Part shown: piece after piece, positions 20,574-32,998 of the stretch
Position numbering within the stretch: position 1 is the first letter of the stretch
How the letters are laid out: the number at the start of each line of letters is the position of its first letter
Translations under genes and position numbers: made by a program
Assembly: GCA_014529385.2 (NCBI GenBank)
Contig: CM043963.1
Span: 7,181,001 to 7,245,000, forward strand
DNA: 64,000 bases
DNA from: Adiantum capillus-veneris
Lineage: Eukaryota; Streptophyta; Polypodiopsida; Polypodiales; Pteridaceae
Direction: 5' to 3'
The notes under the pieces: generated by a model
Seen by the model: only the letters and a program-made list of their open reading frames with translations
What the model was told of the DNA's origin: nothing
Databases searched by the model: none

Positions 20574-23418
20574 CAATCATAAGAAGGTTGTCTTTGACAT
20601 GAAGGAGCAACGCCAAGAGGAGCTCCATGAAGAATCATCTCAAAGTGAGACGGAAGAAGGTTGGACCGATAGCACTTCAGAAGAAGAAAATAGCGGCAGC
20701 ATTACTGAAGAGGAGTCTTCCATCGAAGTCATGGGGGTAAGGTTTAAGCCAAGAAACCAAGAGACCTCTTGTCAAGGCTTGGAGGAGGTAGGTCCTCAAG
20801 AGAACGAAGGTGTTCAAGATGAAGGGATGCTGGAAGGTATGCTATCAACAACACTTACAAAGGATGAAAGAGAGGAGTTCAAATGTGTGCTAAGGAAGTT
20901 TCCTAGGCTTTTTGCTAAAGACTACACAGACGTGCGTGGGGTAGATGTTGTTCAACACAAGATTGAGTTAAAGCCTGAGGCCACACCTAAAGCTCAGAAG
21001 CTACGAAGGTTAGGAGTTATAAAGGAACATGCTCTACTCAAGGAGGTAAGAAAGCTTCTAGCAGCAGGTTTCATTTATCCAGTGGAGAATTCAGAGCGGG
21101 TCTCTCCTGTTGTTGTCACTCCTAAGAAAAATGGCAAGTGGAGGGTGTGTGTGGATTACCGTCCCCTTAATGAGGCAACAAAAAGAGATCACTTTCCCCT
21201 CCCATTCCAGGATGAGATACTAAATGAGGTAGCTGGTCATGAGAAGTACACTGTGTGCGATGGTTACTCAGGTTACTTTCAAATAGGGATTGCATTGGAG
21301 GATCAATTGAAAACAACCTTTATCACTCCTTGGGGTTGTTATGCTTTTAGAGTCATGCCATTTGGTCTGACAAATGATCCTGCAACATTCCAACGTTTCA
21401 TGAATATGGTGTTTCAAGCATTCTTTGGAAAGTCAATTAGGGTGTTCATTGATGATTTCTGTATTTATAGCTCAAAATCATTGCATATACAAAGGGTAGA
21501 AGAAGGTTTAAAGAAGCTCTACGACATGGGAGGTCAACTCAACCCCGACAAGTGTCATATATGTGAGGATGAAGTAATCTTGCTTGGTCATAAAGTTTCT
21601 TACAAAGGCATTGAAGTGGATCCTTCAAAGGCAAAGGCTCTTATTGAGCTACCATCACCCAAGAGTCTTAAGGAGGTCATCTCATTCATTCAAAAGGTGA
21701 AGTATATGTCACGCTTCATTCACTTAGCCTCGGAGTTACTTCATCCTTTGCAAAAGTTGACACAACAAGTAGAATTTGCATGGTCTGATGAGCTTGAAGA
21801 GTACTTTTGTAACATTAAAGCCATTTTGTTAGAGCTACCAACACTCATGCCTCCTTGTTGGGAGTACACATTCTTTGTTAGCTCTAGTGCTGGGAAAGAA
21901 ACAATTGGTGCAGTTTTGCTACAACAAGATCCCTATAGTACCAGGATGCGGCCCATCTACTTTGCTAGTAGGGTCATGAATGCTTTAGAGAGAGGCTACA
22001 CGGAGGCAGAACTCATGATGCTTTCTCTCATGTTTGCGATAAGGAAGTTTAGATCCTACTTGCTCCCAAAACCTTTTGTAATCTTCACCGCAGAGAATTT
22101 GTTCCCTTGGGTGTCATCTGAAATGAATCTTAGTACTAGGATCTCAAAGTGGATTATGGAGTTGCAAGAGTTTCAATACTCTTTCAAGGTAGAAGATAGT
22201 GTGCGTGCACAATTGGCAGGGATTCTCACTTATAGGGTGCATGAAAAGGAGATTAAGGTGCCTGAAGTAAAGACCCTACCATTGCCACCACCAAAAAGTA
22301 TTCCTAATGCTTTTACCTTGTTCTTTGATGGAGCTTTTTGTCGAGCCACAGGAAAAGCAGGGGGAGGGCTAGTGTTGCTCAATCCAAGTGGAGAGGTGGT
22401 CATGAAAGAGAAGTTCAATCTACCAAGTTCAGCTAGCAACAATGAAGCAGAATATGACACACTACTTCATGGTTTAAAAATATGCATTGGCCATGGTATA
22501 CAATGTCTCATGGTAAAAGGGGATGCACTTCTCATTGTGAAGCAGATTTTAGGCATTTGGGCATGCAAAAATGAAAGACTAAGGGCCAAAGTTCATACCA
22601 TCCGTAGGCTATTTAATCAATTTGAGGAGGTGCAATTATATCATATTCCTAGGAAACAAAATGAAGATGCTGATTTACTTGCACAACAAGCCATTGCATG
22701 TGTAAAGAAAGAAGTGCAGGTCATCATGGTGGCGGTTGCTGTGAAGCAACCGAGGTACCAGGGATTGGAGTCATTGGCTCCCATCATTGGCTACATTTTG
22801 GAGGGTGAGTTTCCACCAGACTTCACAAAAGCTCAGAAGAGGAGACTCATGAAGAAGGCAAGCATGTATCTCTTCCTAGAAGGCTCCCTCTATCAAAGAG
22901 GGAAGGATAAAGTGTGCAGAAGAGTAGCAACTATCGCGAAAATTCCAGCCATTCTAAAAGTTTTGCATGAAGAGGCATGTGGTGGTCATTTTTCCCAAGA
23001 ATTAACTGTGAAGACAAAGGAGAAGCTTGACAAGAAACTGAAGGACAAAGGCATCAATGTAGGAGATCTTGTGCTAAGGTATGACAATCGACTCGATAAT
23101 CGTTTTGATGCCAAATTTGAAACAAGATGGCAGGGGCCATACATAGTCAAGAAGGCTTTCAATTCAAGTTACTATCAACTTATGGACTTGAATGGGAAAG
23201 AGCACTCCAGGAAGGTAAACGGCTATCGCTTGAAGCCTTACTTGAGTCGCCTTCTACCAAAGGATCTACCAGAGCAAAAGGCAACTATCCCATGTAAGTA
23301 TTGTTCCATGAAGCATGAGTGTAACACAAACCAAAATTCCAAGGGGCCAAACAATGAAGATCTTGTCAAGGACTCTGAAGCACTCTCTTTGGAAAAGATT
23401 CTTTATGATGGTACATGA
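20443..23418 (+). pseudogene. Element 1 pol: RT, two RNase H domains, integrase with core deleted
   Basis: An ORF of 991 codons. In order: protease end (GYPFILGRPWLM, about residue 16), an acidic linker, RT with WRVCVDYRPLNE and MPFGLTNDPATFQRFM, the catalytic FIDDF (about residue 334), a worn first RNase H (FASRVMNALERGYTEAELMM, about 507), and a second RNase H (LFFDGAF near 627, NNEAEYDTLLHGL near 667). The integrase zinc finger begins HEEACGGHFSQE (about 842) but passes straight into the C-terminal region (LDKKLKDKGINVGDLVLRYD, RWQGPYIV). Compared with element 2, about 260 residues containing the Cys pair and the whole D,D,E core are missing, without loss of frame. RT and RNase H look intact; integration by this protein would be impossible. 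The start is arbitrary because the ORF opens within the protease after a frameshift. Confidence 0.92.
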
Positions 23419-23431
23419 ATATACCATCATC

Positions 23432-23446
23432 CTGGGGGAGGGCTAA
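23432..23446 (+). promoter_or_regulatory. Element 1 polypurine tract
   Basis: CTGGGGGAGGGCTAA directly abuts the 3' LTR. The core GGGGGAGGGCTA is shared with element 2 (39,583-39,594). Confidence 0.85.
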
Positions 23447-25823
23447 TGATAGCCGTTTTTCGGCTCTCTGTGATTGCCATAGTGAGTTATCCCCCCCTAT
23501 CAAATCACTCAAACACTGTGGTTACCCTCACCCTTTCACTGTATATAGGCGCGTGTGAGTTAGGGGACTTTTCCCATATCTCCTTACTGAAATAAAAAAC
23601 CCTAAATTAGCTAGTCATTGGGCTAGTTGAGCCAAAAAAATAAAAAATATAATATATTATGGCCCATGCGTATGTAAATATTTCTTTGTATATAGGACCT
23701 AAATAAAAGATTTTTTTCATAATTATTTTGATATTTATTTAAATATTTTTACCTAGGTGTGTGTTATTTATGCTCTGTACATTGCCTCACCACTACCACA
23801 ATTTTTCTTAGCATTTTTCATACTCTTTATTCCATATAGAAATATTTTTATGTAAGCTTCTCTTATATTTGGTGTAACTCCACCCCAACAAAAATCCAAA
23901 AAAACTAGTTTTATTTATGTGTATATTTTTTCACTATTGTGATTTTTCCCTTCCTACATCTATTTTGTTTTTTTTCTAAAAAATTAGAACACCAAAAATA
24001 TTTATCTTTTTATGGTAGCCTCATAATGAGAGAGGTTTCTTTTGACCCCTTTATATTTTTTCCACTTATATTATTTATATTTGACATGTACATATTTTTA
24101 GACCCCTCAATATTTGATTTTCTTAGTTGTACTATTCACTTATATCATGATCTCAACAATATCTTCAATTATAGACCTACCAAATAAGGTCAAGGGTAGG
24201 TGACATGCATACATGCACTATGGAGGGCTCACTCTTGGAGGTATTCAAAAGAATCATCCAAAGAAGGACCCCACAAGGACCTTGTGCAGTGGAAAAAAAC
24301 AGTCGGTTTTGCTGAATTTTTAAAGTTCACTTGCTCTCCAAATTTGAAAAGGTGATACAAAGAAAAGTTGTAGCTCGTGGGCTAAACTTTCCCCTCAATT
24401 TTTTTCATATTTTTTTGAGCTAGGAGCTGTGAGCTATGATTTTATTAGTGGACCCCAGTTTTCCCATGTATGCAGCCACACTCTCTCTTCCACATTATCA
24501 TTTTCCTCTTTCACACACACTTCTCCACTCATCATCCCCACCTCTCTCACCACTCCTCTCTGCACCCTACTCACCTTCTCCTCAACCTTGAAGAATAAGA
24601 GAAACCATGGTGAACTCATACCTCCCACACACAATTCCATTCCAAAATTGACCACCTAGTCTCATTTTTCCTCCTCCAAATTACCCATATCTATCAAAAA
24701 AACCACAAAATTCAGCCTCTTCTCTTAAAAGACAGCATCATGGTGGTTGATTACTCAGCTTCAATTATCTTGTCTCTCAAGGAAGGTCAAGAGTGGAGAA
24801 AAAATGTACCGTCAAAGCTAGTGGACCATCAACAAGCGTCAAAATTGGCCCTACTCAAGACACTTGGAGCATCAACCTTGTAATAAATCCACCTTTTCTT
24901 ACCTCTTAAGAGTTTTTCTTCCTTATTTGTATCCTACATGGATACTCCCATTGTAAATATCCAATTCCATTTGTAAATTAATACTAATTCTACTAACACT
25001 AACCCACTATGAAAAGTCCTATCACCTCCATTTCTCTCCTCTCTCTCTTTTCCCACCAACTTCTTGATAATTCCAAGCAAAAGAAATTAGATAAATTGCT
25101 GAAAATCTAACCCAACCATGGTTAGAGGAGTAACCCGAGCCTTCAAAATTGCTATAAAAGGAGGGTGTAGCTAGCACAAAAAAGGGGGGGAGAAGAAAGA
25201 GCACTATGCTATAGCTTGAGAAGCCAAGCTCAACCTCTTTAGAAGGATCTCTTGAGTGGAATCTCATTGGCATTAGGCATATGTATGTGTTGTATTAGGG
25301 GTGATTAGCAAGGGAACTCTATGCCATTGTAAGAGAGAGTGATCATTAAATTGAGAGTAGGAAATCTATCATTTCTCCTACTAGTGTAAGCCCAACATTT
25401 GCTGAATCAAGGAGGGTGAATTTGGACTAAGCATGGATACCTTGTCTCCCTTCCAACGTGAAGTCATGGACAATAATGATGTGTAAGTTTCTTGGTGTTT
25501 TATTTAAGTTCTTGATAGCTTGTCTCCGGGTATTGTTATCAATTTAGCCATAAATCCCACATGCTGTAAGAGGGCGACAGGGTGGAGAGGACTCCCCTGG
25601 CCTTAAGACACTGATTGGGGTGGCTTTTTTTCTTGTGATGTGTTGTGGTGTAATTTACTCAGGCTATGTTGAACAAATACTAATCTCACTTTGATTGGTC
25701 ATGACAGATTTGTAAGAAGGCATTAGTGCAACAAGCACCCCCTTCCCCCTTCTCTCTCTTTCGTACATATATATATTTATGTTTGCTTGATCATTAACGA
25801 TACACTTCAAAGCAGCCCGAGCA

Positions 25824-25869
<46 letters not shown>

Positions 25870-26128
25870 TTTTAGTGTGTGAGAGTGTTCCATTGGTGTT
25901 AGGGTTAGTGTAAATTCCTTGCTTGTTTGTGGGTTGCTCTAACGATTCTCCTCTTTTACGTCCTAGTTCGCTCTTAAACTAGGTGGTTCCCCTTGTGTAG
26001 TTGGGATTTGGCTGGGGGTTTGTTGTTTTGGTTTGTGTTGTGTTGTGCCCCAGCCCCATTGAGCAGCACGGGAGCCTTGAAGGGTGTCTAGAGGTTGCTC
26101 TTCTTGTTGCCCGCCCCGGACCGCTTCA
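23447..26128 (+). repeat. Element 1 3' LTR, 2,682 bp
   Basis: TGATAGCC...CGCTTCA. This copy lacks the TIR element and keeps a canonical TATA box. A shorter (CT)n run is at about 25,826-25,865. LARD-A sequence resumes at 26,129. Confidence 0.95.
25153..25160 (+). promoter_or_regulatory. TATA box in element 1 3' LTR
   Basis: TATAAAAG within GCTATAAAAGGAGGG. It is a good core promoter candidate and could fire outwards into LARD-A sequence. Confidence 0.6.
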
Positions 26129-28798
26129 ATAGCACTTGGAATCACAACAAGTCTGTACTTAGTACCCGACAATTTTTGGCCACTGAAATTGTTCCTGATA
26201 CTCTGTGCGTCAATTGGTTTAATGAACGGATGCGACCAGCACCTAGGGACTTCGTTGCAACACATCATTTCGAATTGGGCGCCAGTGTCAGTCCCAGAGA
26301 CTCATATTCTCCACATGTGGAATATGTCTCAAGTAAGGATGCCAGGAAAAGTGACATCCATCAAGTACGAGCTGTACTTGTGTGTGGAGGTAACTACGAA
26401 CACTCTGCGACGCGAGTGAGAGGGACCCTCATTATCATGCTCCACACTGGCTAAACCAAACTCCTTGAGTTCCTAGACCATGTTGTATCCCATGTGACAA
26501 CATGTGCCAAATCGAACCGTACAAGTAGGTTCGTAACAGCATAAGGCAGAAAGGTAGATTGGACACTTGGCCCAAAATACTTTGTGCCGACATGCCCTTG
26601 GCATGGGTCTGCAACATTCAAGCGTACTTATACGTTTTGAAAAAAAAGAAGCAAAGCATACAAAAAATGAAATAACACCAAATCAATAGATGCGTACCTG
26701 GAGATTTGAACGTAATGTTCACTTACTCGTACGCAAACGGAGAGGAGCACATCTCCTACCTGAACAAACAATCAGTATTGCACTGGGAACCATGGGTGTT
26801 GCCTTCGCAATCCAACCCCTTTGGTTAAAATCTACGTAGTCAAACCCCTTGGTAAGACCCTTTGTAGAAACTGCTCAAGTAGCAGTTAACGGTAACCAAC
26901 ATAGTTAACCGTGTACATACTGATTGGAATCAACTTAAAAAGTTGAGTTTGTTTGCTACCGCGTGGTAGATTGCGGAATTATTTCCTTGAAAGTCTAACT
27001 GGGAGAGATCAAACTGTGATCCTCAAGGCAGATCAACTGTGATCCTCAATGCCTATGGGATGATGTAGCAGTCACCCGCCGGGTCGTACCCCAAAACACT
27101 ATGTCCATAGACACTCCGTAGTGCTATAGAGAGAGCAAGAAATCCATAGAAGTGAACTACCTAGCTCTTGTGGACATCCATACTGTCTCAACTAATTGCT
27201 ATATCTATACTTCCTTGTAGAGATCAGCTGCTGTGAGTTGAAGATTTATCAAAAACTCAACTTGAGTGTCGCACTGAAAACATGTAGTGCCAAAATGATA
27301 CTGTAAACATCATGAATGACAAGACCCTTGCTTGTCCCTTAACGTCGATGTATACTTCCCTGGGTAGATCTGTTCACTCTTGAAAACAATCACCGAAAGA
27401 ATGCCAATAGTTGGGTCTTACCCTTGGCCTGACAATGGCTCTTAGCCTGTGTGGCTCATAGCCCTTGTGCAAATTAGTGTTCTACAAACTGATGAAGACT
27501 AATTTGAGTAGCATCTTAGCCACGTGCTAGCTAAGAGTTAGAGCACCTTGGCTCAGTCTGACTCACGAGCAAAACACGTATCAAAAGCTTCTTAGAAGAT
27601 TTTCATGATTCCCTTAAAGAGAGAGAGCGAGAGAGAAGAAGAGCATGCTGGGCTGAGGAACTTTCCTTAAACGACTATGACCTGTATAGTTGATTGCCAT
27701 GCTCTTGTGCACTTATGCCTAACGTGCAGCTTATCTTATAAGCATGCAATAGGTTTCTGCTACGACTCTCTCATCGAGGGAGGTAATAGAAAAACACAAA
27801 CAAGTCACAGACTGACCCACCTACCATGTATGTGGTTGTGACTACACCAGTGTGACTTAATGATAGCACTTTGCTTTGAATTAAGTCCAAGTTTTAGGTT
27901 CTTTTAAGTGTTGTTGTTTTTGACAGCAACCCAAAAACAATCCAAAACGTATCTTGTCCTTGACAAAGGGTCTGGTGTTATAGCGGAAGCGTGTTTCCTG
28001 AGGTGGTAGAAGTGATTCCACCTAGCTAGAATGCCGTGCATACATAATCTTAAGCCCTTGGCAAAAGTGATGGCCTCAACATAAGAGCCCAAACCATAAA
28101 TGCCTTGCACAATCTAAACTGATAGGAATTATGTGAGGTGATATTCCTTATTTTGCCAGTTTTTTCAAACTTGTGTGCCACGGCCCTTGATGACAAGTCA
28201 TTGGGCAGTTCCTTGGCACAAGGGAGAAGCCTTGCTTCATGTAAAATCGTCAAAGAACTTTGATTTGCACAAAAACAGTAGTTTCCAATCAAAGGTGTAA
28301 ACATGGAAAAATAAAAAGAACATATATTGGCTAACCTGGTCGTTGTTGTAACCAGTTGGCCGGAGATTCCGTGTAGCAGATATGGCTATGAGCCATTTTT
28401 ACGCGAGTTTTATTCGCATGTACATATATGTCCCTTGTATCATATACGCCCTTCTGTCACGTAATGAAATAACCTGCAAGCATATTGCCAAATCCTTCCC
28501 AAGTTTGTATGCTCATAGCATATGCCGAACGTGGGGAATCTCAATGCAAGATGCGTAAATTGAATCCCTGTTTCACATAAATTGAAGCCTTGCTGATAGC
28601 CAGCTGATGTTGCTGGTGAGATACAGATAGCATGACGGAAAGAATCGACCTTGTTGAGCGATTACAACTGAAATTAGCCATGCCTATCTCCTTGAGATAC
28701 TGAAAAACGGGCCCTTGGCCTTGCCTTTGAAGCAAAATGTAACCTTTGACGAGCGTGCTCTATCAAGGTACTCAAGAGAAGCCATGCTTCAAATAACT

Positions 28799-28837
28799 AT
28801 GTCCGTCCTGGCCCTTGGCCCTGCCCTTGGCCTAACA
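28799..28837. repeat. Internal copy of the LARD-A LTR terminus
   Basis: About 39 bp from ATGTCCGTCC through TGCCCTTGGCCTAACA match the last 39 bp of both LARD-A LTRs with one or two differences. The rest of the LTR is not beside it. Confidence 0.75.
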
Positions 28838-30302
28838 TTGCCAATAAATGCTATTGACGACAGATGTCATAGCGAACAGAGTCAACAGTGTCGACCATGC
28901 ACAGATAATGGACCTTGTCCAATTGTACCTTTTATTGAAAAGTAGAAAAATGCTTAGATGCATACCTGCGTAACTTGATTACTGAAAACAAAGAGACTCC
29001 TATCTGTTTTGCAAGCTGTGATAAATGGTCGGCCATGCCGAGCACTTTTGCCTGATGTGCCAATGAAAGATAGTTTGCATGGCAAACTATAGGCCTTGCC
29101 TACTCTTGCCGTACGCACTTAATGAGCCTTGCTCAATGATCAGATCAACAGGTTGAAGACCAAGTGAGTTGTGCTTGAGCATACATTTAACAGCTGCACA
29201 CGGAGAATGAATCAAACAAGAAAAGTGCAACAAATAGTCATACCTTGTCTTTGAAGGTCAGAGACAAATATTATCCACATCATCATCTTGGCTTGCCATA
29301 GTTAGGGCGGTCTTGCATGCCCTTGCATGCTCGCGGTCGTGGAAAATCCTTAAAACCACGACCTTCTCGTAACCTTGTTACCTCATTCTGCGGTCCTTGA
29401 ATCGGTGAGAGAGTGGTATCACATGTCGAACTTCTTCAATTCATCGTCGACCACACTCGTGCTTGTCGAGATTATGGCACCATCATGGCGGGCAGATCTT
29501 GCTCAAGCTCTGAGAACCATGGCCATGATTATTTGTTTGTTTTGCAAATCTCTGCAATTTTTCTCCGACTTGCTATAGTGACCTGCCACCTGCGCTATGC
29601 CAAGGCCTTTTACTTGCTGAAATTAACTCCCTCCAAGAGATATTTTCCCTGGTAGCTTGTCTTGAACGAGCATAGGCCGGTGTGGGCACATGCCCTTAAA
29701 CAATTTAAATGGCCAAATAATGTTTTGAAATTGGCCAAGGTGTGAAAAACAACAGTAATTGACTTGTGCAGACAATCTGCAGCTTGCGCGATGGAGGATT
29801 CGATGAGAGCTCGTGCTATGAGTAGATTCCGGATGCACTGCAGCAACAGAAATTCCCTAGCTCGCCGAGGCGCTTCTATCAAGCCCATGCCGGCGCGTTT
29901 TTGAGCAGCTCGAAATTGGTCTCCTTCCCAGCTTAGAGGGACCGCACGCGGACCAGAAGCTTCGGTGTCTTCCTCGACTTGGGACAGCAGCACATGGTGT
30001 TTCTTCTTCGGCTTCCATGCAAGAGCCATGAACATGCATGCCTTGCATGCAGTTCCCTGTGGTCTCAAAGGCCTTCCATCCTTTCTGTCGAGCCTTGATG
30101 AAACGCCATGCAGCCATGCTGCACCTTATTCGCCACGAGAGAGAGAGAGAGCGAGAGAGAGATAAAAGCCAAAGAGCCATGCCTTCCTTTGCTTTCCCTC
30201 TCTGCCATGGCCTTCTTGCAGCACGACCTTGCCATGCATCCATGAAAGGACTCTGCCATGCTGCTCCTTCTTCGCCGAAAGGAGGGCGAGCTTCCATGAA
30301 CC

Positions 30303-30429
<127 letters not shown>

Positions 30430-30474
30430 ATCCATGGCCTCAATGCCTCTTTCTTCCTCCCCCTTATCCCCTGA

Positions 30475-30486
30475 GCTCTGATACCA
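30475..30486 (-). promoter_or_regulatory. LARD-A primer-binding site
   Basis: The minus strand reads TGGTATCAGAGC, the standard complement of the initiator-Met tRNA 3' end, one base from the right LTR. It fixes the element's orientation. Confidence 0.9.
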
Positions 30487-30487
30487 G

Positions 30488-30618
30488 TGTAAGACTGCGG
30501 GGGACTGGACCATGCAACTCTCCACCCAACCATGCCATATATAGACTCCTAGCCCCTAAATATAGTGCCCCTTGACCGTATGTCCGTCCTGGCCCTTGGC
30601 CCTGCCCTTGGCCTGACA
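30488..30618 (-). repeat. LARD-A right LTR (5' LTR in element sense)
   Basis: 131 bp with TG...CA ends, followed by the GAGGG target duplication at 30,619-30,623. Confidence 0.92.
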
Positions 30619-30945
30619 GAGGGGGGGCTGTGTGGCCTTATCTTTTGATGATAATGACAAAGTGGTCAAGCTGATGGGTACCACAAGGATACCAAAAATG
30701 CGGATATGATTTTTGGAAAAAAAATATTTTTTTTTAAAATTTTAAAAAATAAATTTTTTGGGAAAAAAAGTTGGACGTTTTCTTTTCTGCTATAAATAGA
30801 GCATCCATGCTCATACTTTTAACATAGAGATTGCCTCTATAGCGCTCACGAAGTGCTGCCACTTCTCTTAGAGAGAAGGCGTCCACAAACTACTAAGAGA
30901 GCAAAAACTCTACTGGACTAATAAGGTGCGTATTAATTAAGCATT
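30619..30945 (+). promoter_or_regulatory. Promoter-like sequence with TATA box, possible LTR fragment
   Basis: TATAAATA at 30,791-30,798 lies downstream of a very AT-rich tract (30,700-30,770) and is followed by repeated CTCTTAGAGAG-type words. It resembles the U3-R part of an LTR, but no ends or partner copy are present. Confidence 0.35.
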
Positions 30946-31392
30946 CAATTAACTTTAGGAATGATGTATGTGTGCTATCTTTTACTCTAATCTCTCTAAT
31001 AGATTAGTAAGATTCAATTAGCTATGTGTGTGTGTGTGTGCTATCTCTTACTCTAATCTCTCTACTAGATTAGTAAGATTCAATTAGTTTTAAGAAGGAT
31101 ATGTGTGTGTGTGTGTGCTATCTCTTACTCTAATCTCTCTAATAGATTAGTAAGATTCAATTTTCTATGTGTGTGTGTGTGTGCTATCTCTTACTCTAAT
31201 CTCTCTAATAGATTAGTAAGATTCAATTAGCTATGTGTGTGTGTGTGCTCTCTTACTCTAATTTCTCTAATAGATTAGTAAGATTCAATTAGTTTTAAGA
31301 AGGATATGTGTGTGTGTGTGTGCTGTCTCTTACTGTAATTTCTCTAATAGATTAGTAAGATTCAATTAGTTTTAAGAAGGATATGTGTGTGT
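30946..31392. repeat. Composite minisatellite with embedded (TG)n runs
   Basis: Six or seven units of about 62-77 bp. Each has (TG)n, then CTATCTCTTACTCTAATCTC, TAATAGATTAGTAAGATTCA and, in some units, TTAGTTTTAAGAAGGA. Unit length varies by the TG run and by presence of the last segment. Element 2 interrupts the final TG run. Confidence 0.9.
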
Positions 31393-31682
31393 TGATGCAT
31401 GGTTTTTAGGACCCCTTCTGAAGATGCAATAAAGGCACAGTCAGTTGTTGGGGAGATGAGGATACTCTAGTCCAAGGGATCTCGAAAGAGAAGAAAAATC
31501 TACTTCACAAGCACCAAAGAGTAAAAAGTGCCATGGACAGAAGATACGTGGGAACGAGCTCTTATGCATGCCTACAACCTATATCTTACAGAATAGCCTA
31601 TTCTAGGTGTGAATTTCTAGTGAAATTTACACGAGGATGTTCGTGTGGACTCACAGCACAGCATACTCCGTTTTCACTTTTT

Positions 31683-31830
31683 TACCGACAGTAAATATTT
31701 TTTACCACAGTAAATATTTTTTACCTACAGTAAATATTTTTCACCTACATGGTAAATACAAATCACTTTTTACCTACAGTAACTTTTTTTACCCATGGTA
31801 AATATTTTTTACTGCACCATAAGTATTTGG
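31683..31830. repeat. U3 repeats built on TTTTTACC and GTAAATATT
   Basis: Four to five copies of a roughly 20-bp unit (TTTTTACCTACAGTAAATAT) stand in a row, with both TTTACC and its complement GGTAAA. The 3' LTR has one unit fewer. This is a likely transcription-factor-binding array. Confidence 0.75.
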
Positions 31831-32318
31831 TAGGTAACAGTTCACTGTTACTAGAAGCAGTGATTGGGCATCAACAATGCAGTTACAGGAGGAGAAAAGG
31901 GGAAAATCTTATGGTAAAGGTGAGTCAACAGGGATAAAGACTTTTGAGTTGAAAAGAGACATGCTGATTTTTTCAAAGAACACATGTCAAAAGAAGCCAT
32001 GGTTGAGGATTTTTTGCGAATTTGATATTCAGGAGGACCCAGCTGCCACCTCCCCCCCGTAGGTCCCCCCCTGACATGTGCAGAACCTCCAGTTTCAATA
32101 GCCACCTTACCTGCTCTTAAATGCTGGTCAAGGCCTTATCCCCATGTGTCACAATCAGAAAAAATCAGCATTTATCCTCCCCTCTCACATCACTCTAGAG
32201 AATATCTTGATGGTGACATATCAGGTGACCTCAATCTGTTGACCACCCTAAGCAAAAAGTAACCCCAATCAACGGATTTAAGCATGTTTATCCCTAATCC
32301 TAAACCCTCTTAGAAACC

Positions 32319-32327
32319 TATATAAGG
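32319..32327 (+). promoter_or_regulatory. TATA box, element 2 5' LTR
   Basis: TATATAAGG in ACCTATATAAGGAGGCC, repeated at 40,505-40,513 in the 3' LTR. Confidence 0.7.
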
Positions 32328-32929
32328 AGGCCTTCTCTCACTCAAAAAACAACACTTCACCCACTCCACCAAGCAACGAAGCTATGACGACATTGCTCAC
32401 AACGAGGAGCTATGGATGGAGCTCTACTCTCTCTCCCTCTCTCTCTCTCCCTCTAGTATGCTACATTACTAGCCCTAAAACCTAAATAAGGAGTCTTCTC
32501 TCATGCTCCATGGCCACCATCCTCGCCATCATTCTCTAAGGTATTGATGTGTTGCTAGTAGGATCATACCTACTTGCTGGGTTGATTGTTTTTGACAAGG
32601 GATTATGCCATCCTTGGCTTGCTTCTGTATATCCTTGTTATGTATGATCAGATGCCGTTGTATTGTTAAGCTGATGTCTTGTGTATATATATGCTACATA
32701 AGGTCCCTAAGCTTCGTTTGCTATGTGTTTTGCCATATGTTTTGATGCCATCATAATGCCAGAAGTCTCACTTGCCTATGTGCCCTATGTGTGAGGTCCC
32801 TAAACCTCTTAATTTAGGGTGGTTCCCCCTTTGTTTTGTTCTTTTCTTGTTTGCATGAGGCGTGGTTTTTGGAGTGTGCACGAGTACAGAGGCCACCTGA
32901 TTGTACTGCTCTTTTTCCCGCTATCATTT

Positions 32930-32947
32930 TGGTGCCCCCACTGAGGA
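32930..32947 (+). promoter_or_regulatory. Element 2 primer-binding site
   Basis: TGGTGCCCCCACTGAGGA, identical over 18 bases to element 1 and likewise three bases after the LTR. Confidence 0.75.
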
Positions 32948-32998
32948 CGGCTACACAGACCTTCGGTCCACAAGCAATGAAGATGTGCAATCTACAAC

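Larger units (their letters stand above)
14295..26128 (+). mobile_element. Element 1: Tat-like Ty3/gypsy retrotransposon with dual RNase H, integrase core deleted
   Basis: The boundaries are direct LTRs starting TGATAGCC and ending CGCTTCA. A primer-binding site follows the 5' LTR and a GGGGGAGGGCTAA polypurine tract precedes the 3' LTR. The interior holds two small leader ORFs, gag-protease, then RT, degenerate RNase H, a second RNase H and a truncated integrase. The dual RNase H is characteristic of the Tat/Ogre lineage. About 10.5 kb remain after removing the TIR element from its 5' LTR. It lies inside LARD-A and so is younger than it. Flanking bases are GTAG and ATAG, so a perfect target duplication is not visible. 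Confidence 0.93.
31393..32926 (+). repeat. Element 2 5' LTR
   Basis: Matches 39,597-41,112. It carries U3 repeats, a TATATAAGG box at 32,319-32,327 and CT tracts near 32,430. Short ORFs (for example 31,749-31,937) occur in both LTRs by identity only. Confidence 0.95.

Noticed and set aside
22230-22460. Minus-strand ORF inside element 1 pol
   Set aside because: Shadow of the second RNase H coding sequence.
14290-26133. Perfect target duplication for element 1
   Set aside because: Flanks GTAG and ATAG differ at one base, so it cannot be claimed.
31749-32105. ORFs repeated at 39,935-40,291
   Set aside because: They recur only because they lie in the two LTRs of element 2; no protein features.
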